From assembly GCA_033239005.1 (NCBI GenBank), contig BSQZ01000051.1:1080001-1144000 (forward strand): a stretch of 64,000 nucleotides of DNA. Reading direction: 5' to 3'. Under the pieces are notes generated by a model. It was given only the letters and a program-made list of their open reading frames with translations. It was not told where the DNA came from and ran no database searches. Each line of letters starts with the position of its first letter. Position 1 is the first letter of the stretch. The stretch is from Lamellibrachia satsuma. Its lineage: Eukaryota; Annelida; Polychaeta; Sabellida; Siboglinidae. Of the stretch, positions 36,091 to 48,900 are shown piece after piece. The position numbers and the translations under genes are program-made.

Positions 36091-39000
36091 GGCATTGTTG
36101 TTGTAATTGTCATATTGGAATTTAGCTTTAACAATTAACACTGTCTGTAGAGTTGTTTAATTAAACTTAATAATATAACAATTACTGATTTACTTGAATT
36201 TTATGATGAACATGTCCGCATCCTGCAATAGTTTAATGACATCAACGTAAATATGACACCAATCCAACTGTAACATTTTCAATAGTTTATCAAATCTTTC
36301 ATGACTAATTGAGATGTGTTAAATTTCAAATGCAGAAAAGATAGGATAAAACTCACTTGGTTAACAGCACCATTTTCTTCTTGTGAGAAGGCAAAACCTC
36401 CTGAAAAACAAAATAAACAGTAAAACCCAGCGTACTCTCTGCAGCGGACACATTAGTAATACGATTAGAATGCCAGATTCTCAATTGAGAGAACCCGGAT
36501 TCTTGCTGCCGTTCCGAAACTTAAGCAGTTTTGTTCATTGCTCCAGTTCACTCGGTCTTATAAATGAGCATTTGCTGGGCATCATGTTTGAGGCGAGCGA
36601 TCGCTCTCGCTCCGTATCGCTCGCGCAAATCAATAATCTAGGGAGCGAGTTATCGCTCGCGTCAATTGTTAAAATCGCTCGCTGCCTGCAAGTGTTCATC
36701 TTGACAAGTAGTTTCTTGAGTATTAGATTCACTAGGAAAGTCTAACCTCTTTATAACGCAGTGTTCGAGTTCACATATCATCCGTCACCGGCGGCGGCGA
36801 TCGCAGCCGACTGCACCAAGATTGCAAGAACGCCATCGAAGCTATGCTGGCCGCGCGGTTTATAAAAAGTTATCCAATGAGTGGACTAATGTCGATGTGT
36901 ATTATGTTTAAATGTCACATAATGTTGTATGTCAGAACTGCATAAAATAGATGCATACATGTACAGTTATGAAATAGTTAAGGGATCAACAATATTTCCC
37001 TACGATCTGATTGACCGACTACGCTGTAATGGGAATTGAAAATAATAACCTGGATCTGAACTACCGAAAATGTATATGAGTTCACGTGGAGTGTAAAAGT
37101 TGATTAGACATTGAAAACGATAATTTTAGTAATTGTTCCACTTCGTCTTTCAACTGCTCTCAACATATAAATTCACTACACACATCTCCAGTACCACTTA
37201 ACATTGATTCACTGTTTCATGTGCGGATGACAAATCCTATTTTTGCGCACTGAGTTTGAGTTGTGCGTTTGGCATTATGATGCAATGGAAGCATGCCATT
37301 TCACCCCAGTTTATATTGGTGTTGCCTACTAAGCTGCATTTATGAGTTATGACTATGCATCTAATTCTTATACGTGCCGTATTTGTGAATCTCAATTACA
37401 ATTTTCAAACCGCTTAAGCGAAGTGGCATATGCCATATGAAACCAGTACCGTGTCAGTGGCAGTGTACTGTGCCCAGGCCGTGGCCACGGCACTGCCACT
37501 GGCCTTGCCTAGGCTAAGCCTACAATAATCGGTGACATGTTGCAATCAAAAACTGTTTCACCAATTGCAACGTATGGTGTTTACTAAAGTAAACATTTAT
37601 TTCTTCGTACAAACATCAGCGCAAGCAAGCACCAATTAAAATTTCATGGTAACAACGACAGAATCCGAATGGGAAATGGTGGCGCCACCACACGGTAAAA
37701 AAAACAACTAACAAATCACTCACCTAAATTAATTTGGCATATTAAATCGCTCGCCTAAATATGCCAGGATTTCAAATGTGAAGCCCTGCATTTGGCTATA
37801 GAAGTGATGGGGTTCCAGAGAAGGGATTATAAGAACGATCAGCCTTTGTGCAGCAACTGCAGAGTGGCTGGAAGCTTCAATAGAAGTTGAAATGGTGTTT
37901 TCGTGAACAGGTCTGCCGGGGGCAAAGTGTAATTTCAAACATTCCATCGGGTAACTTGGAAAGTGTGACTAGTCTTATGCTATAGTACATAGACGCACAG
38001 CCACTGTTCACCAAATTCTGACTGGGTCCTGTAGAAAATAATTTATTAGTTTTTCAATGAGTCTGACATGGGACGAGTAAAAAATCAAATTCGAATTGAA
38101 GGACCTTTAAATCGCATTACTTGTGACCGCAGCTGTTCTTGGCTACTTACGAGAATGAGTGTGTTTGGTTCTCGACGGCGTCAGTGCATTGACCAGAAGA
38201 CGAGCCGTTTCCGATAACCTGCAACAATGACATAATGACACAGTGACACAGCCATGAGAGTGAGCACATCATCCAAGAATCAAGTTGATCAACAGCCAAC
38301 CAACATACCCCTGACTCAACAGTGTTTGAACCTACTAAATGGTTTACAAATATATTCGTGCTACACCTGCATGAGGCTCCATTTTCACTAACTTATATGT
38401 TATTAACTCAAGACAATTTATAGGAGAGATCAATACCAAATACACAGAATAAATAATAATTCTAAAAACAAAACATAAGAAATTATGGCAATGGTCTTGG
38501 TAGAGGTTGAATATTACACTTGAGTGTAGCAAAAAAAGAAATGTACAACAATTTTCATTGATTATCTTATACACAGTTGGCTTAATCTTTATTGCTGTAG
38601 TATTTATCAACATAAATAATATAAAACGAGAAGTTGACAGACCAATCAATAATCCATTAAAAATTTTTTATTTCCCCATTAAATGTGGAGATGCATTGGT
38701 CGGTCTTTAATCAAAGTAAAGCAGTCTCTATATATGTTGTAAAAGTAGCAAATTTTAATTCATTGCCAAATCATGCATTTTTTATGCCATGCCCCATAAA
38801 ATAGTAAACCAATGAAATTCATTGGTAAGTCCCTTTAATTATTAATGTGCAGCAACAAATCATAAAATTAAATGTTTTTTATTTTACTCCTTATTAGCAA
38901 AACATTTTTTTTTTCAAATTTAACCCAGTATATTAAATGTGTTCAAGAAAACAGCTTTTTAACAACACAGTTCAAGTGCATTGTTTTTTTGTATACACAT

Positions 39001-42000
39001 TTGTAAATATTACCTTTGTGCACTTTATTCTAGCCAAGATTTAATTTCATCTATCTCGACATACTGAATCCTATCATCCAAATAACTTTTAATCAAATTT
39101 TGCGCAACAACCCGCAATCCATTATATTTGATAAGTGAATTTATTCTACATCTAAATGTATCATATCTTTTTATCACTATTGATCAACGCAACTGTTTCC
39201 CCAGTAATTTCATAACTAGTGACAAGACATTCATGTTAAACAAATATGTTAGTGATTAGCTTGCTGTACTTTCTACGTCGACTGGACAAACAAGCCGATA
39301 AAATGCTGTGTTAATACAATGGTTATTGTGCTGGGTACGGTTGGCCAACCCAACTGTTGCTTGGGTATGGTGGAGGCATAACCAAGTAGATCTTCAGCAT
39401 TAGTACCATACCCTAGTATGATGCCATCATTACACTATTATATTACCCTTTCCACTAGCCACAGCTAGTCACAGCTCAGTACAGGATTATTATTTTGTGC
39501 AGGGTGGACGTTTATTAGCAGAAGCTTGCTGATCCACTGCCACGTTAGAGTTAGTACACAGATCTCTCAATGTATACCCATGTTAGTCAAGTGAGGCAAC
39601 TAGTTAGTTTGATGGACAGTAAAACCAACTAAAGTGAGGGACCTATGGATATGTTGTATGTCGAGCTGTTTTAAGTTGTTCTTGATCAGCTACAATCTTG
39701 CCTGAAACCTTCTTCACTGTGCCAATACACCAAAAGAGGTTTGTTACATGGAAATCAATCAAGAATTTTCAAGCATCCCTCACAAAAAGAAGGTTTTACT
39801 GCAAACGAGACTATGATGCTCCAAAGTGCCATATCCAGACTGTGGAACGCCCCAGTCACAAACTGTGCAACGGTGACCAAGTGACACCCAAAACACCCCT
39901 TTACCTGACACCATGGCTTGTATAGGATTAATAATAACTGGATATGATAAATATGGAAATGAACGCTTTGCATGGAGTTGTGTACATGTAGCCTCATGGT
40001 CACCTCAATTGAAATATTGTTGGAAGTGAGATCGGATTGAGCTGCACTGCTGGGATATACACGCGTTGGTAGAAAGGTCGAACGGCTGAAATATCAAAGC
40101 AGATGACACAACACCATTAAACCAATTCCGTCCATGTCTCTTTAGAGAAGTGTCACTCACTAGTCAGAAAATGACTAATCATCATTCAGTTCATTGTACG
40201 TAGATCCTGTCCATAACCCCTTCGATAAATTTATGTTATTATTTATCATTCTTGATTGTTTTCATCACAAACCTCTTTCTAATATGATACTGACTAAAAA
40301 CACCCTGATTATATCAATACAGCAAAACAAAATATCAAAAATGTCTACTAGAGGGAACTGATGTATGCATTTTTTTCCACTAGAGGGGATTGGTGTATGT
40401 ACTTTATGTCCACTAGAGGGCAATGGTGTATGCACTTTGTGCCCACTAGAGGGCACTGATGTGTGCACTTTTTGTCCACTAGATGGCACTGATATATGAA
40501 CGTTATGTTCACTAGAGGGCACTGGTGTATATGCACGCTATGTCCACTAGAGGGCACTGATGCATGCACTTGGTGGCTAAAGCACTGTGGTGCCAGAGCA
40601 ACATATCTAGCTGTTACCATCACTGGTATTATATCATCTGAAAATACAAATTGCTTTGACACCTTATTATGTGGAAGAAAATAAACAACACCAACAGAAA
40701 CACTGAAACAAAAAACCTGATGCTTCCTGGCAATTTGATTCATGCGTTATACTAAGAAATTTAAAAACCTATTATTTGTAAGATGCTTGTTCCTGGTGCC
40801 CTTTTCCAAGTGAGAAAGAAAGCTATTAGAAAACACATGTAGGTGTCAGCTGCTCTAAATTCAACCCATGTTATCTGGGAAAATGGCAGATCAAAATTCT
40901 GAAACATGCCAACTTCTATGGCAAATAAATATTTTACAGACTACAACACATTTTCAAAAACATGGTTTTATTGATGATATTATCTATTATTTACCATCAC
41001 TTATTATTAACATTAGACTGCTTAGGTAAAGTATATAGCATTTTACTTAACTTAACACATGTTAATAGTTTTTACTCTTTATATAAAAAATATGTACATC
41101 TTTATAATAATTATGTATACTCTGAATAAGTGATATTCTCTCTTTGTTTTTGACATGTCTATTGCAGAGCTAGAAATTTGGAAGCCAATTAAAAAGTTGT
41201 GTACACCGCTGCACATGTACACCCAGTTGTGCAGCTTTGTACAACAAGTATGGGAGCTGCCATTTTACCATAAAATCACATTATATCATAAACTATATTT
41301 ATTATAATATCTTGACTGCCCAAATGTGTCTTAATGAACAAAAATTTTTTTAAATATAAATTTGACCATCATCAAACTGCTGTCGATAATTCCCAATGCT
41401 TGTGAAGTGTGAACAGTGTGAAGTGTGAAGTTTATCAGACGGGGGTCAGATATTCACAGGTCACATGATGTACATATAATTAACCCCCGTAAAATATTTC
41501 AATTACATTCCCCAGCATGTAATATAAACATGATATTTGGACATTCAAATTAACGTTTAAATTTTTTTTAAATGTGGATAACTAAAACACATTTCATCAG
41601 TCAAGTTGTAAAAATACATCTATTTCATACCATATTACATGATGTTACGATATAAAAATAATCAGATGTTGTAACTTTAATACCAAGGCAATCTAATTGT
41701 GCTAGTCATTGGAGCTAGTATCACACGTGTGCAAAAAACACTGTGCATGCATGCATGCATGAAGAGTCAGACGTGCCAGGAAGCACCATTAATAACCACA
41801 TATGTCAGACTAGTTCTTACCTTCTGTATGGAGAAGTATTCACTAAAGATGGTCTAGAGAAAACAAAATACAGGTTAGCCTTGCTGGCTTCCTGTCTCCA
41901 TCAACCCATAATCACCCCACCCCGGTCTCCACCCCACACTTCTCTGAAAAGTCATCCAAAGCCTCCCCCCACCTATCCCAACTGTATGTCGCTCAAATAT

Positions 42001-42945
42001 CCCTCCCACATTCCTCTAAGTGATCGACAATTTCAAACAACCCACTCTTCATAATTACTGACAATTTCAAACAACCTTTCAACGAAGGAACACACCTCTT
42101 TTACCTAAGCACCACTTCAAGGAAGGAACACACTTCTTTCACCTAGGCACTACTTCAAGGAAGGAACACACTTCTTTCACCTAGGCACTACTTCAAGGAA
42201 GGAACACACTTCTTTCACCTAGGCACTACTTCAAGGAAGGAACACACTTCTTTCACCTAAGCACCACTTCAAGGAAGGAACACACCTCTTTCACCTAGGC
42301 AACACTTCAAGGAAGGAACACACCTCTTTCATTTAGGCGTCACTTCAAGGAAGGAACACATTTCTTTCGCCTAGGCACCACTTCAAGGAAGGAACACACC
42401 TCTTTCACCTAGGTGTCACTTCAAGGAACACACCTCTTTCACCTAAGCACCACTTTAAGAAAGGAACACACTTCTTTCACTTAGGCACCACTTCAAGGAG
42501 GGAACACACCTCTTTCACCTAGGCATCACTTCAAGGAAGGAACACACTTCTTTCACTTAGGCACCACTTCAAGCAACCAAACCCTCTTAACCTTTTAATT
42601 CCTCACAATTAATTAAATAAAATGTACCAAACATTATTTGAACATAAATTGTTGCAATCACGAAAGACCATAATGTACACATCATGCAAGTTTCATGCAT
42701 TAACTAACAACCATTCTGTACCCTAAAACAACACAGGATGCTGCTGAAAGAAATGCTTTTATCAAACTATTGATCAGATTAAAATGCCAACTAAGAAATC
42801 CACATGCCAAATAAGAGCTCTAGAGGACATTTTGAGAACTCACTTTTTCCGGGATGCCTGCTGAACAGCGGAAGCCGGATCTTTGTTGTCCTTTTCAAGT
42901 TCCTGGATCTCCTCCCGGAGATTCTTGAAGAGCGTCCGTTGCATA
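34196..42945 (-). CDS. ATP8A: ATP8A exons for the cytosolic C-terminal tail
   Basis: Five small exons encode [18 protein letters not shown], a 33-nt cassette ([12 protein letters not shown] at its edges), [30 protein letters not shown], and the terminal [17 protein letters not shown] before TAG at 34198-34196. In Drs2/ATP8A enzymes the G(Y/F)AFS stretch in this tail occupies an autoinhibitory groove. Here Phe replaces the usual Tyr. The cassette enters and leaves in the same phase, so it could be skipped without a frameshift. Confidence 0.9.
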
Positions 42946-45900
42946 CTGAAACAAGATTAACCATTACTGCATGCACTGCCTGCCAGGGAGCATCACTATG
43001 CTTCCTTATGCCAACAGGTGGCCACATTTGGCTGCATCATCGACACATATACACTTGCCATTCTTAAAGTCAATAATGCAGAGAGGTGAGTGGATTTTCA
43101 TGATGTTTTTGAAGTTTTATGTAACTAAATTTTAGTGTTAGTACTGACAAATTTTAATAATTGTTTCAAAAACAACAATGCTAGTATTTTGTGGTTCATC
43201 CCACAAGCATTAGATGCAACAAGTCCATTAACACGTCCACAACGTTAGACTTGGTCAACCAACCTTTGATCATCCACTTGACAAATATGTTAACTTTAGC
43301 TAACATCTAAATGTGGCCATAGATGTAAAAACAAAATGGCCCTGACCTGTCAGCCAATAAGCAGCTGTGACAGTGCAGTAAATGAACGCATGTGTAGTGA
43401 CTGCAGGAAGAACAAGTGATCTTTCTGTGAAGACAATTTTAAAGAGAATGCGAAACATCACCACAAATGGTTCTGACAGGTACTAGGAATGATTCCAGCA
43501 TTCAGTAATTCTTTGTTTGTAAAACGTTATATCCAAATGTCTTCAGGGCACTAGTTTCATTGAATAAATTCTTCAGAATTACACATTAGATTTTTAGGAT
43601 GGTTGCATATTTTTTCATTGAATCTTCCCCCAGTTAAAAGCTGTCCGTCAATTATATCCCACCAATTAAGGAATAACATTTAATTTAGGACAGTTCCTGC
43701 ACTTAAATGCAAGTCCAGACAGAATGATAGTGGTGTCAAAGGCAAGGAAGTTTTGTCAGATCAGAAACAGGATATGTTTATAGTGTGACCTGGCTAGATT
43801 ATTGCTGATATTGTAACTGCTACTGGCAGTATAACTGCTAGTGTAACAGCTGCTGTAGCTGTAGATGCAGCTGTCACTGTAGCTGCTACTGCTGCTGCTG
43901 CTGCGGATACGGCAAGTGCTGCCCTGGTTTCCTATGTCATTGCTGCTGCTGCTGGTGCTGATGTGTGGGCCATGGCTCGTGTAGATTGTGGCGCCGTATG
44001 TACTGGTCACCAAAGGAACATTGAGCGAACTTGAACTGCTACTATTAATAATACTGCCACCAGAAGTGTCATGCATCATGCCCTTTTCGACGTTTAGATC
44101 GGCATCGTTCTCGTACTTGTACACTGGGAATCGTTCTGTCGTGAATCGTTTCTTGATAATGCTGTTGGGGCAAAGCAGGAAAAAGTGCCGCCATGATGCA
44201 CAGAGGTGGGAGACAGTCAAGGCATGCACCCTGCTCCCAACACATCACGCTGCACTGCTTTTCCCCCTCTCTCTCAACCTGCTCTTCTCGCAGCACTTAC
44301 ACATAGAGATCCAACTTTTGTGGAATTGAGAACTTGCTTGGCAGTGGCGCCACCCAGTGGCTAGCAATAACAATAGCATCACAAGATATTGGCCCTCTGT
44401 GTGTAAGCACTGCACTAACTAATGTCACATTAGTGGTGTCTTTAAAATGCCGCTATATGGCATCATGGGAAACATGAACATGACGAAGGAACACGTGCTG
44501 CAGTGTGATGGAAGGGAGCAGTTGCAAAGCATTAGTAACTACGTACACACAAAGAGGGCAGCACTGTCATCCACACTGACACAAATACTGTCAGTACAAA
44601 TCTAACCACAACCAGAAATTTTTTTTTACAAGTGATGCAGTTTTTTTCAAAGAATTTTCAGGTGTGGCTAACAATGCTGCTATTAAAACTATAAGCATTA
44701 TTACTATGATTATTGCTATGACTACAACTACATTTCCCCTAGTACACGTACAGGACACAGATCAGAGGGGGAGGGTAGGTGGGAAGGGTAGATGGGAGCG
44801 GTAGATGGGAGGGGCAGATGGGAAGGGTAGATGGGGAGGGTAGGTGGCTGGGGTAGATAGGAGGACTAGATAAGAGGGGTAGCTATGGGAAGAGCCCAGC
44901 AGTAGCAGATACTTCAAATGGTACTACTATTACTACTACTACTACTACATGTACCACACTACTACTTACTTACTTACTTACTTACTTATCCTCTTTGCAC
45001 CCCAGTTGGTGTTATTACTATAATAACAAAACTACTGCACTACTACAGATATCTTGTTTCTGCCTTATGCGCCAATAAGCACAAAGAAGATTAAGTAAGT
45101 TAGTAAGTAAGTATATGGCTCACCAAAACTGCCTTGAGATAGACCCCCGAAGAGAAATGAAAACGTAGATGACCAATACAACATGAACATGAACATGAAC
45201 TATGAGAAATGCATCTCAGCTGGGGTTGGGCTGCCAAACAAGCTGCAGACAGAAGTGGTGATGTCTTGTGTCTGCCTGGTGCGTCAGTAGGCACAAAAAG
45301 GATTAAGTTAGCAAATAACTACAGTCTACTACCAACACCGCCGCCGCCGCCGCCACCTCTGCTGCTGCAGCCTCCGCCGCCACTACTACTAAGTGTACTA
45401 CTGTATAATACTACTACTATATTAATAATAATAATACTTTAATACTAATACTGCTACTACTTATACTGCTGATGTTATAACTACTACTACTGCTGCTGCT
45501 GCTGCTACTACTGCTACTGCTGCTGCTGCTGCTACTGCTACTACTGCTGCTGCTGCTGCTGCTGCTACTACTGCTACTACTGCTGCTGCTGCTGCTGTTA
45601 CTGGTACTGCTGCTACTGCTACTGCTGCTGCTGCTACTGCTACTGCTGCTGCTGCTACTATAACTGCTACTGCTGCTGTTACTACTGCTGCTGCTACTGC
45701 TGCTGCTACTATAATGCTACTGCTACTGCTACTACTACATTATTTCAGCCAAGCATTGGAAGAGTAACCCACACCAGCAGGAACAAAGAATAACTAACAC
45801 CATGACCACAAGCCTGTAGCCAGTCTTTCCCTGGCTGTCTATCTGCCCTGGCTTCAGTTTTATGGCAAGCCAATACAATGTCCTAGCAGACTGAACCACT

Positions 45901-48900
45901 TTTTTTTCAAGCTTTTACACTGAAGATCATTAGGTAATACACTGAAGACTGACCAAACTGTCCAACAACACAACTGCTTCAACAAAAACTAGACTACTAA
46001 AGACACCTGTCAGATGTAACAGTTTATCTGACAGTTCATTGTTCAGGTCTTGAGTCCATCATATGTTCTGTGAAAAATTATGTCCAAAGAAAATCGACAG
46101 GAAAGTAATTTTACTGTAAATACATATTATGCATAAAAATATGGGGAACATCCAATGCACAAAATAAACTCATGCATCCACTTTGAAAATACACATAGCA
46201 CATAGCATACACATAGCACATAGCATACACATAGCAACATGGGTGATAAGTCACCATTAGCTTTGCTGTAAGAATGCAGTATTTTGAGTGAGGCCAATAA
46301 AGAAAGCAGAACTTGTTCTGTTTGCTATGCAAGCATCCAGACTCCACAGATTGTTTCTGTTTCCATGTAGCTTTTGTGTAGCTGAGGTTGTTGGACAAGC
46401 ATGGTCAGCTGTGAAAAGAAGCGATACTCACGCAGCCCAGGAAAAGTCTCGGATAAGTGCTGTGAAAGGAACTAGTAGCAGCATAATCCAGAAGATGAGG
46501 CAGCCGAACACATACTTGTCCTGCAAGAAAGCAGATACATAACAGATCCCCGTCGCGGCATCCCCAGTCTCTTGCAAACAAACCCTGTCTGGGATGCACT
46601 GTTCCCAACCCTTTCTCTGTCACCATCCATCTATAACAATGCCGAATTCAACCTGTCCTTGTTTCAATTCCCTCCACTGAACGGTTTCAAACTCTCTCTG
46701 TTGTCACAGTTTGACTCTTCCTTTACATCTACCAACTGATTCAGTCACCTGAGGTCTTGGATGACCATCTAACAACTGATTCAGTCACCCCAGGTCTTCT
46801 GTGAGCATTTACCAACCCATTCAGTCACCCCAGGTTTTGTATGAACAGAAACCAACTCATTAAGTCACCCCATGTGTAATAGGAACAGTTAACAACTCAT
46901 CCAGTCACCCCATGCCTTGTATGAACAGTTACCAACCCGTTCAGTCACCCCAGGTATAGAGCCACTGATTTTCCATTTAAAAAAGGCAAATTCTCTTTCA
47001 AAGAAATTTTTTTTCAAATGACTAATTTTCCATCTTAAATAAGCAAATTTAATTTGAAATGCATTTTAAAAAATCCACATTTTGTAAAAACACTGTAAAA
47101 GTATAATTATTTTGTAACAAATTACACCATGTTCACATATACTTTTGGCGAACTGCCCGACTGGTTGCCTGCCTTAAATAACCCTGGTGTGCAACCAGCT
47201 AATGAATCAACTGGCGGCAAAAAATGATAATTTTTCAGACCTACTGCGGAATGACAATTTGGGTTGCACGTTTTGTCAATCACATGCAAATAAGCATATG
47301 CCAAGTTTTATATCAATATAAAGAACATTATAAAACTGTTTCAGTGATATTAAACTAGCTTTATTTTTTGTCAAATGACATTTAAGATGAATGACATGTA
47401 ATTTAAGATGAATGACATGTAATTTAAGATGAATGACATGTAATTTTTAATACCTGAGGTCTGTAGATGCTAAACCAATTGCAGACGCATGTGGTGCTTA
47501 AAAGGTATGTATGATGGCCACGTGCCATGTTTAGTTTGGCTTCAAGCTTTTATGTGGTGTGGAATAAAGGCTGTGGATTTTTAATGTGTTTTTATACAAA
47601 TTGGGATTTCTGCTTGAGAAGTAAAATTACGTTTCAAACCATCAATTCCGATTATGCAATTTTTTTTCCAATCATAATTTTTTGTGAAAAAGGTGAATTA
47701 CGTTTCAATGAACTGATTCATGAGTTCTGTCTGTAATCGTGGAAAATCAGTGGCCCTACATGTCTTGTATAAACAGTTACATACTTATTCAGTCACCCCA
47801 GGTCTTGTATGAACAATTACCAATTCACTCAGTCACCAGGTCTTCTATGAACAATTACCAACTCATTCAGTCACCCCAGGTCTTGTATGAACAATTACCA
47901 ACTCATTCAGTTGCCCCGGGTCTTGTATGAACAGGTACCAACTCATTTAGTTGCCCCAGATCTTGTATGAGCAGTTACCAACTCACTCAGTCAACCCAGG
48001 TCTTGTATGAACAATTACCAACTCGACCCCAGGTCTTGTTCGAACAGCTACCAACTCATTCAACCACCCCAGGCCTTGTATGAACAATTATCAACTAATC
48101 CAGTCAAACCAGGTCTTGTACGAACAGTTACTAACTCATTCAGTCATCCCAGATCTTGTAAGAACAGTTACCAACTCATTCAGTCATCTCAGATCTTGTA
48201 TGAACAATTACCCACTCATCCAGTCACCCCAGGTCTTGTATGAACAGTTACTAACTCGTTCTGTCACCCCAGGTCTTGTACAAACAGTTAACAACTCATC
48301 CAGTCAACCCAGGTCTTGTACGAACAGTTACCAACTCATCTGGTCACCCCAGGTCTTGAATGAACAGTTACCAACTCATTCTGTCACCCCAGATGTTGTA
48401 TGAACAATTACCAACTCATCCAGTCACCATAGGTCTTGTATGAACAATTACCAACTCATTCAGTCACCCCAGGTCTTGTATGAACAGTTACCAACTCGTA
48501 CACTCACAGTTGTATGACCATTTACCAATTCATTCTGTCACGTTGTCTACAATTTATATTTTCTAAACCATGTCACCCCTTATTAAATAAAAATTTGCTG
48601 ACACCCATGTTTTGCAAGGACAATTCAAAGTCCTCTTTGCGTGGAACTAACATTTGTCAATATAAATGTGACCCACTGGTCATATTCTTCCCGATCTATT
48701 CAATAAATTTAGAACCATTCCAATTTTGCTAGTGTCTGGCTGAACGGGTTGGCAGCAGGCATTGTCCCAATGAAAAGAAATATCCTCGCAACACACAGAG
48801 GGAATACAAACAGAAAACAATAAGAACACCTTATCTATTTTACTAACCTGTGCACTGAATGACAGAAAGCTATCTTCAAATGATTCTCTTAACAACTCTA

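Noticed and set aside
42076..42575. Regular repeats that might be a CRISPR array
   Set aside because: The repeats are head-to-tail with no variable spacers, in animal DNA; this is a minisatellite.
43756..44229. An extra ATP8A exon or a Ser-rich gene
   Set aside because: There is no phase-compatible splice pair, no counterpart in ATP8A proteins, and the second half is triplet-repeat sequence.
48007..48403. Plus-strand frames with repeated [18 protein letters not shown] text
   Set aside because: They are translations of the 40-bp minisatellite.
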